Part shown: piece after piece, positions 21,155 through 30,763 of the stretch
How positions within the stretch are numbered: the first letter of the stretch is position 1
Layout of the letters: each line of letters opens with the position of its first letter
Assembly: GCA_030760725.1 (NCBI GenBank)
Contig: JASWHV010000016.1
Coordinates: forward strand, 12,949,084-13,013,083
Direction: 5' to 3'
DNA length: 64,000 nt
Source: Neostapfia colusana
Lineage: Eukaryota; Streptophyta; Magnoliopsida; Poales; Poaceae
Notes under the pieces: model-generated
The model's database searches: none
Told to the model about the DNA's origin: nothing
The model's input: the letters and a program-made list of their open reading frames with translations, nothing else
Program-made: the position numbers and the translations under genes

Positions 21155-21509
21155 GTGTTAGCTCCGGAGCTATCCTCAGCAGGGAGGTGGCTCTGAGCCA
21201 GGAGACACGTGGCAGCCCCAGACCTCACCTCAGCGGGGAGGCTCGGACCGGAGCCCAGGGCACGTGTCAGCTCCGGAGCTATCCTCAGCAGGGAGTAGTC
21301 TCTGGGCCAGGAGACATGTGGCAGCCCCGGACCTCACCTCAGCGGGGAGGCTCGGACCGGAGCCCCGGGCACGTGTTGTCTCGGGAACTCAAGCGCACAT
21401 GGCAGGCCAAGGGCACGTGGCTACGTTGGGCCCACCTCAGCAGGGAGGCGGGGCCCAGGCTGTCTTTTACCCACTACGTGGGGGTACCCGGTATGCAGGG
21501 TACTGACAC
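21155..21509 (-). repeat. Truncated LTR with 109-bp G-box repeats
   Basis: On the minus strand it starts TGTCAGTACCCTG at 21509, resembling the Tat-family LTR start TGTCGGTACCC. It contains two tandem ~109-bp units (21155-21263 and 21264-21372), each with CACGTG- or ACATGTG-type motifs and AGCTCCGGAGCT. It is a relative of the Tat LTR array but diverged. The rest of the LTR is absent. Confidence 0.65.
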
Positions 21510-22153
21510 AACTCCTTCTCCAGAGTTCCCTAGACGCTCTTCTGCAGATCGGAGTCTTCCCAACAGCTCCTCCATGTTCAGTTTGCTGAGATCCAGTAAG
21601 GTCTCAATCGAGAGTGTGATCTGCATGTATTGTGCATGTACCACACGTACAAATTTTTTCACCATACGTACCTCCTCCAGGTTTTCACCTAGTGAACGCA
21701 AAGAGCTCGCCAGGCTTGTGATCCTGATAGCAAATTCATCGATCGCCTCCCCCTCTATGAACTCGATGTTTTCAAACTCCTTCAGCAACTGTTGCGAATT
21801 CGCCTAGTGAACACGTTCATCATCAACCTGCATACTCTTGATTGCCTCCCACACTTTCTTCGCCGTCGTCTTCTCAGCCAACGACATGTGCATGTCACTG
21901 GGGACGCCTCTCAGAATGGCTGCGAGCACCAGCCTGTCCTCGTGACGTGGCACCGCGTCGGACTCACTGCATGCTAGAGTTCTTATGCCTCCAAGTTGAC
22001 CTGCATCACAAGTTCCCATTGGATGTAATTGGCACACGTGAGCATGGGAAAGACAAGTGATCCCCTCATCTCCTTCACAACTTGCTCGACGGTGATCGGG
22101 GTGGTGACTGCCCCTCTGGCGGGCGTGGTTGCAGGTGTGTCGTCGCCGGCCAT
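21510..22153 (-). pseudogene. Copia-type gag fragment
   Basis: Begins at the ATG at 22151-22153 (MAGDDTPATT), just inside the primer-binding site of the LTR at 22192. The reading runs through three frames: first ANYIQWEL, then LVLAAILRGVPSDMH and TAKKVWEAIKSMQVDDERV, then FENIEFIEGEAIDEFAIRIT. These are features of UBN2-type copia gag. At least two frameshifts break it. It stops at 21510, where a truncated gypsy LTR begins, so pol is missing. It is a non-functional 5' remnant. Confidence 0.75.
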
Positions 22154-22174
22154 GTCTCTCCTCTCTGCCCCGAA

Positions 22175-22189
22175 CCGGCTCTGATGCCA
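22175..22189 (-). promoter_or_regulatory. Copia primer-binding site
   Basis: TGGCATCAGAGCCGG on the minus strand, a few bases inside the LTR. It is close to the initiator-Met complement TGGTATCAGAGC, with one C for T. Confidence 0.65.
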
Positions 22190-22191
22190 CT

Positions 22192-22621
22192 TGTTGGAGC
22201 TGGAACACACGCACGATCAACTCCGGCGAGGATGTAACACGGTGTTAACCTTGAAGTTGGCTGGTACCACTCGGGTTCACGAGAACAGAGAGACAAAACT
22301 CTGAGAACACATTTAGACAGTTTGTTCAACCGTCTTACTTCAATGGCCATGGTTTGGTTCATTATATAGCTGCGCTATGAACGTTACACCAATCTCACGA
22401 TCCACAAAACTCAGTCTACATGCAACATGATCACACGCACGCATGACCGAACGGAATGCCAGGAATGTCGCCACTCCCGCGCCTGAAATAGTCGCCCTGA
22501 TGCACCTAAGAGTTCGGCCATTAACCAGGTCCTCAACAGCCTGAATACATGGACTGAACACGACACAAAAACAATGCACGATGAAGAAACAAATGTGCTA
22601 ATGCAACTATATTAACTAACA
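22192..22621 (-). repeat. Copia 5' LTR
   Basis: A 430-bp LTR with inverted termini (TGTTAG at 22616-22621 and ...CCAACA at 22192 when read on the minus strand). It is followed by the primer-binding site and gag, and it borders non-repetitive host sequence on its right. Confidence 0.75.
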
Positions 22622-23188
22622 GTCTGTAAAGCTGCCCTTCCCATATAGTAGGCCTTGAAGGTGGTGCACTGCTCGTTCTGCCACATCTCATGGCCGTCAA
22701 TGGAAGACCTTTAGCCCATTGTTGAATACATTAGCGATCTTTATGTGATGGTGTATTAGTTGCTCATTGTTGAATACATTAGCGATCTTTATGTGATGGT
22801 GTATTAGTTGCAAAATCTTATAGAGATGACAGAAGAACTAAATGTCTAAATATACATTGGATGCAGGACCTTTAGTATAAATGTTCATTTACTAGATTTA
22901 TATCTTTCTTTTTATTTTTAGTTTATATAATAAACTGGACTGTGTATGTGTTTGCTGTTTGTGGACACATAGAGGATCGAATGTAATGCCATTTCCTAAA
23001 AAATAATGAGCACACACTCATCAATTTTATCATAAGGTGTATCTTCTTTGAATTAGAACCTCAAGGGATATTACAGCCGCCTTTCTACACCATGATGAGC
23101 TAGGATAACATAATTAGACTAGGTTTTTATTTTATCTTATTAAAGCTCACAAATTATTTTATAGTATGAAATGTATATGCATGAGCAG
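22622..23188. other. Host flank left of the cysteine-rich gene, with a possible exon relic
   Basis: The first ~80 bp (22622-22702, minus) has GC-rich, protein-like sequence reading DGHEMWQNEQCTTFKAYYMG. It could be a relic exon of an unrecognised gene cut by the copia insertion. The remainder is AT-rich with a 48-bp tandem duplication (22717-22812) and the presumed 3' untranslated region of the gene ending at 23189. A minus-strand AATAAA lies at about 23127-23132, ~60 bp after the stop. Confidence 0.4.
22717..22812. repeat. 48-bp direct tandem duplication
   Basis: Two back-to-back identical or near-identical 48-bp units starting CATTGTTGAATACATTAGCG at 22717 and 22765. Confidence 0.9.
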
Positions 23189-23518
23189 CTATTGTTTTAT
23201 CTGACGATGGGAAGGCGGAGTGGCATCAGGATCTTCACAGAATTCTTGCAGACGCCGGATCTTTCTTTCATCGTGTTTCTGTTTCTCTTCATCTGTGAGA
23301 AGATCGACGACGCACTTCATGTCCCTCCCGGGCACGTTTCTTACCTTTTCGCAACAGTCACCCTTGTAAGATGGCAACACAAGAGGATATCCATGCTTGA
23401 TGTACTCCTCGCATTCCCGAAGGATGTCCTTCTTTTGTTCCTCCGTACAGCCACCATTCACATGGTGGAAAGAAATTACCACCATCATTAGGAGGAGAAC
23501 TACTGCTTTCACAGACAT
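23189..23518 (-). CDS. Small secreted cysteine-rich protein, LTP/prolamin-superfamily-like
   Basis: A single-exon frame of 109 residues. It has a clear N-terminal signal peptide (MSVKAVVLLLMMVVISFHHVNGG; cleavage likely around residues 21-23), then a charged mature domain with six cysteines at about 24, 36, 55, 56, 69 and 94. The C-C-CC-C-C order resembles a reduced eight-cysteine motif of the bifunctional-inhibitor / lipid-transfer-like superfamily, lacking the CXC pair. Family membership is therefore tentative. The C-terminus is short, hydrophilic and Pro-containing. A TATA box (TATAAATA, minus) sits ~71 bp upstream of the ATG, and a candidate AATAAA follows the stop. It is the only gene here not attributable to a transposon. 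Its promoter, length and intact frame suggest a working gene. The protein would enter the secretory pathway. Confidence 0.75.
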   Translation of the reverse strand: MSVKAVVLLLMMVVISFHHVNGGCTEEQKKDILRECEEYIKHGYPLVLPSYKGDCCEKVRNVPGRDMKCVVDLLTDEEKQKHDERKIRRLQEFCEDPDATPPSHRQIKQ

Positions 23519-23588
23519 CCTTGCAGGTGGTGCTTTGCGAGAAGAGTCTGAACTCGATGTATGTACTGCTCCAGCTTATGTTCACTTC

Positions 23589-23596
23589 TATTTATA
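23589..23596 (-). promoter_or_regulatory. TATA box of the cysteine-rich gene
   Basis: TATAAATA on the minus strand, 71-78 bp before the ATG at 23518. That spacing fits a short 5' untranslated leader. Confidence 0.6.
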
Positions 23597-24954
23597 AGAT
23601 GGATGATGAGAAATTAATGCATAGAAATCTATGATTTTAGATTAAATGAGGTGAACACTGGATACTCCAAGGATAAAGAAGGATATGATATTATTTATGT
23701 TACCATATAATGTTTAGAATGTTAAAAAATAATCAACAAGACATAGAGAAAGTTGGATACTCCTACACATGTATGACAACAATATGTTACCATCTACGAA
23801 CTTTAGGTGTCTATTGGTTTTGTCTGCTTATTTTGGATATGTCTGTTTATATTGGATGTATCTGTTTATTTTGCAGAATGCCATTCATTTTTCTGTGGAC
23901 ATGACTGAACTTAAAAAATTAATTGCAAATTGTTGTTTTATTTCCAATCAAAGGGGATTATATCAAAACTTCGAGAAACACATGCCCCATACATCAACAA
24001 CTCTAAAAGACAACTAAAATATAAAGAAAATGCATATAAAAATTTAATCTATATTTACCAACAACGAGAACTATTGATGTCACCAGATAGAAAGAACTAT
24101 ATATGAACCAACTCATGTTCTACCATTAATTTGAAACAACAAACTCTATTCAACCAGAAGATCCACCACCTTAGAACTCATGCAAAAGATTAATCTAATC
24201 CATGAATGGAATAGCTAAATAAAGTGACGTGTTAATCATCAAAATAAAGTGATGTCTCGCTGTTAGGGCCGTGTTAGGCCTTGTAAGTGTGTGAGAGTCC
24301 AGGCCTAGGTTGTGTGCGCACCCCTTTCTGCACACGAACCGTAGGACATCCCCCACACATCCTCCATCATATCTAGGTAGCTGCTATAGCTCTTAGAATC
24401 ATGTTTTACTTAGATTACATTTGTACCCATACTTTGTTAGATTTTGCCAATGTACCAATCAATTAGGATGATATTTTTTGTTTCTTGAACCTAACGCGTG
24501 AGTTTAATCCAATTCGGATTAGTTCTTATATGTTCTTGCTGGCGTTCTCAATGTTCTTATAGTAATTAGCCATCTTGGTGATGTCAACTGTGTTCACATA
24601 AGGTTCATAATATAACCATTGGAGCCGTGTTGTTGTGATTGCAAGGCTGACGATTAGTTTCATCAGAGCCTTTGGATCATATGCATCGAGTTCTCCACGT
24701 AAAAAATTGACTTGTCCTCTACCTAACATAAGATTAGGCTAACATCTACATCAAAATCTCTTCCAAAAGAAAATATTCATACATTTTCATGTATACAACA
24801 TGACTTTAGAAATTAATATTATTAACACAATTCATTTCTAGCATACTCTCTAGAAATCTAACGATTATTTTTTTGTAACTTTTATTATTATGGCATTAAA
24901 AGAAAATGTCAGACGGTACTAGTTTCCTAAGCATACAATATTTATGATTACCAA
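23597..24954. other. AT-rich intergenic host DNA
   Basis: Upstream flank of the cysteine-rich gene up to the inverted LTR at 24955. I see no supported gene. A 67-codon minus frame at 24526-24729 (MLGRGQVNFLRGELDAYDP...) is open but lacks recognisable homology or flanking signals. No terminal inverted repeats of a MITE could be paired with confidence. Confidence 0.5.
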
Positions 24955-26265
24955 TGTCGAAGTGTAGCTGTCGACACTTCAACCGGGCCTGCTCTGGGCA
25001 GCCCGCAGAGGTTCTTTTTCAGAGGGGCTAGTCCCCACAGAGAGCTTAAGCGTGGTTGGACGAAGGAAAGAGGTGAACACAAGGGTTTTTTACGTGGTTT
25101 GGGCCACCGGAGTGTAATACCCTATGTCCATGGTGAGCAGAGGTGCTCGTTGTATTGCTTGAGGCTCAGAACCGGAGTCCTGAGCTTGAGGATGAGCTGA
25201 GTTCTAGATAAGTGCGCCAAGGGCTGATCGCTAAAGTGCAAACCGACCCCTTGCAATGTTGCCTACCCGAGACTTTTATAGTCCAAGGCTCATGCGGCTT
25301 ACAAGGGGGCCCGGGACCTGACAGGTTGTCCTGGGGAGATTGCCTGCCATCTACCATATCTCGCAGTAACGCCGGTAGTTGTCACTGGAGGGCTTCCGAG
25401 TCTCCGCCCTGTCGCCCTAACCACGCCGCAAGCTAGGCGTAGTGGTTGATGATGGCAGGGGCGGCAGGGGATGTCTTGTCTCTATGTTTATTGGTGTACA
25501 ACCCCTGTCATTGCGTTCCTGTCTTCACGTCTTGGGAAGGCGCGTCTTGACCGTGACTGGCCACAGTGGTGCCTGGCAGACGTGCGCCACGTCTCCGCGT
25601 CTTGGGAAGGCGCGGGCCTTGAATGTCTTGTACGGCAAGAGAATGGTGCGCCTTTACTCCTGCTACCTACCATGCTGGGTGGGCAACGCTGTTTTGCTGC
25701 CATGTGGCGGGCCCGGAGCTCTCCTATGAGAAGAGGGAGGTCTGGCCTCGCAGGACATGTGGAGCCTTCGGAGTTCTCCCCGTGGAGGGGGGAGGTCCGG
25801 CTTTGCTTGCCACATGGCGGGCCCGGGGCTCTCCTCTGTGGAGAGGGAGCGCCGGCCCCGCTGGACACATGGAGCCTTCGGAGCTCTCCATACGAAGGGG
25901 GGAGGTCTGGCTCTGCTGGCCACGTGGCGGGCCCAGAGCTCTCCTCTGAGGAGAGGGAGGTCCGGCCCCGCTGGACACGTGGAGCCTTCGGGGCTCTCCC
26001 CTCAGAGGGGGAGACCCGGCTCTGCTGGCCACATGGCGGGCCCGGGGCTCTCCTCTGAGGAGAGGGAGCTCTGGCCCTGCTAGACAAGTGGAGCCTTCGG
26101 AGCTGTCCCTGTGGAGAAGGGAGGTCCGGCTCTGCTGGCCACGTGGCAGGCCCGGAGCTCTCCTCTGAGGAGAGGGTGCTCCGGCCCCGCAGGACACGTG
26201 GGACCTTCGGAGCTTGCCCCTGCAGAGGGGGCAAAGTCCTTAGATGGTTTTCCCCTGTGCGCGGG
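24955..26265 (-). repeat. Tat-Q 3' LTR (minus orientation), 5' end deleted
   Basis: Reverse-complement member of the Tat-P/Tat-Y LTR family. It ends at TGTCGAAGTG (24955, plus view) beside host DNA, has TATA (minus 25273-25280) and a long CACGTG-containing array (about 25680-26220). Relative to Tat-P, its LTR start and the adjoining purine-rich tract (about 50 bp) are deleted at a CCCC microhomology near 26263. The terminal TGTCGGTACC is therefore missing and the LTR joins directly to internal sequence. Confidence 0.8.
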
Positions 26266-26739
26266 GGAGATAACAAGTCCGAGGTGGGGCCCCCGTCTCT
26301 TCTATCCCGTGCACCTTCCTGAAGACCCGCTTTGACCGTTGCTGGAGCACGAACAGTCGTGGGATCGTGGGGGCGTGTGCCCTGCTTGATGGCTGCTTTT
26401 ACTTTGGCGGTTACCAAGGCTGCCACTACTGCACGTCGCAGCGCCTTATCGGGGACCGCCGAACCGTCCCGTCGGTTCGTCTGCCTGGGGGACTGACTTC
26501 TTGGTCTACCGCTTCTGCTGGACAGCTTGGGTCCAATTGTCATCAATGCCAAGGCTTGGACCTGGGGCGGCTCCTCTGAGTTGCGCATACGAAGCGTTTT
26601 GAATTGCTTCCGGGAAGTTTTAAAAAGGGATCTCCTCTGCATCGCAGGCTTCCCTTTGCAAACTTCCCTGCGCCTGAGCCCTTTTTGTCTCTTCAAGCTC
26701 TTGCGCCTTCGCCTTCCAAGTCTTGCGCTTCCGCCGCCG
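26266..26739 (+). other. Promoter/leader region of the Tat-Q antisense gene
   Basis: Homologous (inverted) to 19123-19617. It contains a TATA-like TTTTAAAAAGG at about 26618-26628, 112 bp upstream of the ATG at 26740. Conservation of this spacing in two diverged copies suggests the antisense gene has its own promoter. No other gene is seen. Confidence 0.5.
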
Positions 26740-28363
26740 ATGGCCTCCAACTTGCCTCCGCCGAGCCTTGCCCGGAAGAAAGACCTCGGGCCGGTGCGTA
26801 AGCTGCTAGGCTGGCACTCGGAGGAGCAGAAGCGCTGCCTCCGGCTGGGATCTCTCCCCCTGTTCTTGGAGAAGGGGGAGGTGGTCTTCTTCACTGCCTA
26901 CGCCTTGGCGGGATTCGTCCCGCCAATCTCTTCCTTCTTCATGACGTTGCTGGAGACGTACGGTCTCCAGCTTCATCACCTCTCCTCCAACTCCTTCGCG
27001 ATGGCCGCCGTCTTCGTGCACTTCTGCGAAATGTTCGTGGGAGTGTGCACCTCGGTGACGCTCTTCCGCTACTTCTTCGTGCTGCGGACAACCGGGCGCG
27101 GCTCAAAGAACCAGCTGGGCGCCTACTACTTCCAGCACCGCTGCAAGGATCCGAAGGTCTCTGGGTACCTTCTTCCGGGGAAGGCTGGAGGGAGGACTGG
27201 GTGATCGTGAAGACCGACGAGCACGATCGCCTTCAATTGCCAACTGACGGTCCGACCACCGAGCGTCGCTTCTGGGAGGAGATACCGGAGCTGGAGCCGG
27301 AGTACGCGCCAGTTTTGGAGCGGATCCGGTCTCTTGCTAACCAGGGGCTGACATCCCTGATGGTGCTGACAGATTTTCTGTCACGCCGTGTTGCGCCGCT
27401 GCAGCAGCGCAGTCGTCCAGCATGGTACTACACCGGCGAGCACCACTGCACCAGGCTGGAGACGGGTCTGGGCTCCGACCCATCCGAGGAGCTGCTGTAT
27501 GAGATTGTGGCAAGGGTGAGAGGCAACCACATCGACGGCGGCGTCCTCACCATCCCAGCTTCCTGCGTCCCACTCTTCTTGGAGCCGAAGTGGAGGGCCG
27601 AGTTGCTGTGGAAGATGCTGAACCTGGACGACATCGGGATCGCCGTGCGTCAAGTTGGAGACGCCTTCCAGGGAATCTCGATCCCCGGGGTTGAGCGCTC
27701 CGGTGGGGAGCGCGAGGCGTCGCCTGTTGCCCATCCCGCGCCGAAGGTCGACGATGCTCGGACCGTCGACAAGGGAAAGGGGAAGGAGCCGGCCTCGTGG
27801 TTGCCGGAGAAGAAGCGTGCGTGGTCCCCTCCGAGGGTGTCATTTGCGCCGAGCCAGGGGACCGGGGTACCCCTGCGCCCGCCTTCTGGAGGCGTCGGTT
27901 TGTCGGGCGGCGACCCCAAGAGGCCTCGGGTCTTCCGCTCTGACAGGACTCCTCTCGGACAGCGGCAATCCAAGGAGCCCCGGGCGTCCCGCCCTCCTTC
28001 CTCAGGCGGATGAGCTCCAAGGGGGGACGTCGGTGCTGCGATGCCCGGGGATGAGCCGAGGGCTCAGGCGCCCTGGCCAACGAGCGTCCCGGCTGCAGGC
28101 TCGGCAGGCGGTGGCACCGGAGGGAGCAGCGCTAGGACTCATCCGGGGACGCAGGTGCCCCGGGCTTCAGGGGCTGGATCAGCGAGCGGCACCAGAGGCG
28201 CTGCTGGCGGGAGCCCTACTGCTCCGCCTCCTAGGGGGGCTCCGGGAGCACCCCCTGCTCCGCCGGTCCGGGTGCCTGCGGTGCAGGCCCCGGCAGGCTC
28301 CGGCGGCTCTGCCCCGGCTTAGAAGCCGGGGCTCCGTGCCCGTTGGAATGTTCGCATCCCTCG

Positions 28364-28442
28364 GTAAGTGTTTCTCTTACAGGATTTCAGGACTTGCGTT
28401 CTTTTCTTCTTTTCTTAACCCGAGAGCTCCCCATGCTTGCAG
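28364..28442 (+). other. Intron in Tat-Q antisense gene
   Basis: GTAAGTG donor and CTTGCAG acceptor, 79 bp. Coding is in one frame before it and shifts by one frame after it, exactly as removal of 79 bp requires. The homologous Tat-P intron (702-779) is 78 bp and leaves the frame unshifted. Confidence 0.75.
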
Positions 28443-29344
28443 GGACTCATCGGTTGCCAGGAACGACTCTGTTCTCCAGCCATCTCCGGCTAGCGGAGGA
28501 TCTGTGCTGCAGTGTCCGGAAGCTGCGACGGTTTCGCCGGCCCCTAAGTCGGTACCGGCTTGTTCTGTGCCGGCAGGACTGGCTCCTGCAGCGGCGACGG
28601 CAGCGCCAGTTCGTCCCCCTTCGCCAGCTCGGAAGCCGGCTGGCGGTGCCCAGCCCTCCGGTGCCGAGGCGGGAGGAGCGGCCGCAGGTCCTCCGGCGCC
28701 AGCTTCTCCAGATCAGCGCCATGTTGCGGTCTCCGTGGATGCTGCGGTGCCAACGTCTCCTCCTCGGGACGATGATGTGATGGAAGAGGTCGGGGGCGCG
28801 GCTTCGGCCTCTGCCGCCCCGCTGCCCCTGGCGGATGCCCTGGATCTTGCCCAGGCCAGCGTCCGGCAGGTCCTGGCCGTGCTCGAGTGCGAGCGTGAGG
28901 TCTTGGCGGACGAGAGGGACCGCCTCCGTGGCTGCGGGCGGCTCCTGAAGCTGCGGACTCAGGAGGTCGAGGAGGCGCTCCTCGATCTCCAGAAGAGGGC
29001 CGTCGACCACCTGGACGCCGAGACTAGGAAGATCATGCGGGAGGCCCGTGAAGCCTACGACAGCATCCGGGCCCGCTCCGACGCCAACGAGGAGCTCCGT
29101 CTGCAGCTGGCGCGCCGTGAATGCACCGTCGCAGATCGGGAGCGCGCCGTAGCGGCCGAGGAGAAGAAGGTCGCCGAGCGGCTGGAGGCTGGCGAGGGCG
29201 ACCTGAAGGCCTGGTCCGAAGAGCTGGAGCTTCGGGAGGCCACTCTAGCCGAGAGGGAGGAGCAGGTCTCCCGGGAGCGCCAGGTGGTGCTGGACCGGAA
29301 GCTGGCGGCCGATTCCCGGGCGTCAGAGCTGGAACGGCTCACCC

Positions 29345-29349
29345 GGGAC
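29345..29349. repeat. Target-site duplication of Z, left (GGGAC)
   Basis: GGGAC directly precedes TGTAAAGG and recurs at 40267-40271 after the terminal GTGTCA. Joining the flanks restores the coding frame of the Tat-Q antisense gene. Confidence 0.9.
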
Positions 29350-30679
29350 TGTAAAGGCCTCAGTTTTTGACACATTCAAAGTGTTCATCACACACACACC
29401 TCATTTGAATATAGTTGATGAACACATTTGAAGAGCAAGTAACCATTATCAACATGCTCATTAGAGAATAAACTCACAAATGCAAAAGTGGTATTTCCCA
29501 CATACATCATATAGGGGATGGACATTTGTAAAACTCCTACACCTTGCCAGAAATGTCCATGCCAAGTTTCACCCAAATTCAAAACTTTTTTGAGGTACTT
29601 TTGGGTATAGCTAGAAAGATGGTAGTTTGAACTCAAATTCAAATTCAAACTGTTTTTATCCAATGAATTCAAAAGTGGGAGGCATATTCTTACTCAGCAC
29701 ATTTTTGTGAGCTCACACACCAATTTTCACTCCATTTGGAGTTGATCTTGACATGAGCCAAGTGTAGCAAATTCAAACATTATTTGAATTTCAAACTGAA
29801 CACGTGCTGAAATTTAGTCAAACCAAAACGAATTTGAATTCTAACCAATTCAAATGGCTCAGGGGTGAATAATTCAAATCACATGGGCATTTTAGGGCTT
29901 ACTGTTTACAACAGTGATAGAGAGTTAATCTCAGAGGTTAAAATGGGGGTGGGACCCACCTGTCATAGGATGCTGAAAACTTGCAACCGAAGCAGTGGAC
30001 TTTGCTTCTGTCTGTTCAACACCACCGAGGGCTGCTCGTGCGCCACCGAGGAGAGCCGACGCCACCAGCTGCTTCCCGCCTCCACGCACGAGCCCAGGGT
30101 CGGTTCCGGGGTCCTCTTAAGGCGCTCCACGCTCTCCACCGAATCGCTCGCTTCCTTCTCCCCGGTAAACAACGGGATCCTCGGCCCTCCGCCTCTCTGC
30201 TCGATCGGGAAACCGCGAAAACATCGCGCCCTCTCCTCCCCCGAGCGGCTAGGCAGCACCCTGAGGTCAACCTCCACTTCCCCGATGCCAAAAACTCCGA
30301 GCTCCGGCCTCCCTTGCCCGAGAACGATCACCACAGCGGCGACCTAACCTCAGCCGAAGGTCGGGCGCTCGTGGACAGCGTTCCACAGGGGCTTTCACGG
30401 GCCATCAAGAACGGCAACGGGAGCGCGCGGCCACAGTGTTGCTCTCCTCCAAGTCTTGAAGAAAACCGTGAAGCATCCGCTATGAATTTCCAGATTTTGC
30501 TCCGGCGGTTTTAAACCGAGCTTCTGGTACGGTTTCTTCGAATTTCCGCTCAATGATCCTTCTTAAGTTATCAAATCTTGCACATAGGCGCTGGACTAGC
30601 CGGCGATCATTTTCCTTTTAGCATCCGTGGTATGAAACCGACTAGGAGTGACGAATTTTGAGCTCGATCAAGGACGTTC

Positions 30680-30763
30680 ATGGCGGGCACGATCGGTCAC
30701 ACGGTGCCGACCAACTTGCCGCCATATTTGAATAACTTTGTGACCTTGTCGAGCTTCCTAGAG
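30680..30763 (+). other. Candidate first exon of the Z LTR micro-gene
   Basis: ATG in good context (TTCATGGCG), 28 codons starting MAGTIGHTVPT and ending SFLE at a GAG|GTGTAC donor-like site. Z2 has the same 84-bp frame (59468-59551) ending SFLE at GAG|GTACAC. An alternative acceptor at 31919 (CTAAG|GTC) would join it in phase 0 to exon A. TEK1 and TEK2 show no recognisable counterpart, so this exon is the weakest part of the model. Confidence 0.3.

Larger units (their letters stand above)
26740..29349 (+). pseudogene. Tat-Q antisense gene (PF04195-type), 5' part
   Basis: Starts MASNLPPPS at 26740. The conserved N-terminal region (FVPPISSFF, ETYGLQLHHLSS, FVHFCEMFVGV, KTDEHDRL, ERRFWEE, LFLEPKWRAELLWKM) is followed by a Pro/Gly-rich linker. 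A 79-bp intron (28364-28442) comes next, then a second exon with a Pro/Ala linker and a long Arg/Glu-rich coiled coil (about 28840-29349: CEREVLADERDRL, ADRERAVAAEEKKVAERLEA, LAEREEQVSRERQVV). Lesions: a net 16-bp deletion near 27175 shifts the frame, TGA near 28012, TAG at 28320-28322 (CAG in Tat-P), and insertion of Z at 29350. The C-terminal part continues at 40272. Orientation is antisense to Tat-Q. The coiled coil suggests self-association, but no biochemical role is known. Confidence 0.8.

Noticed and set aside
24260..24370. Possible short LTR start (TGTTAGGGCCGTG)
   Set aside because: No matching terminus, primer site or second copy could be found.
24526..24729. 67-codon minus frame in the host island
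   Set aside because: AT-rich, no homology I recognise, no TATA or splice support; kept only as a note in the intergenic feature.
25471..26894. Long frames (195 codons plus, 468 codons minus) across the Tat-Q LTR
   Set aside because: They follow the 110-bp tandem G-box units, whose period leaves repeated sequence open in several frames. No domain is recognisable and they cross the LTR boundary.
27160..27200. A second intron in the PF04195-type gene at the shared frame change
   Set aside because: The only GT..AG span in Tat-P is 26 bases, too short for a plant intron, and Tat-Q lacks the acceptor. Two different deletions explain the frame changes better.
29865..30514. 160- and 177-codon plus frames in the GC-rich block of the Z LTR
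   Set aside because: Two overlapping frames in different phases, not preserved in Z2, with composition that looks like translated GC-rich noncoding DNA.
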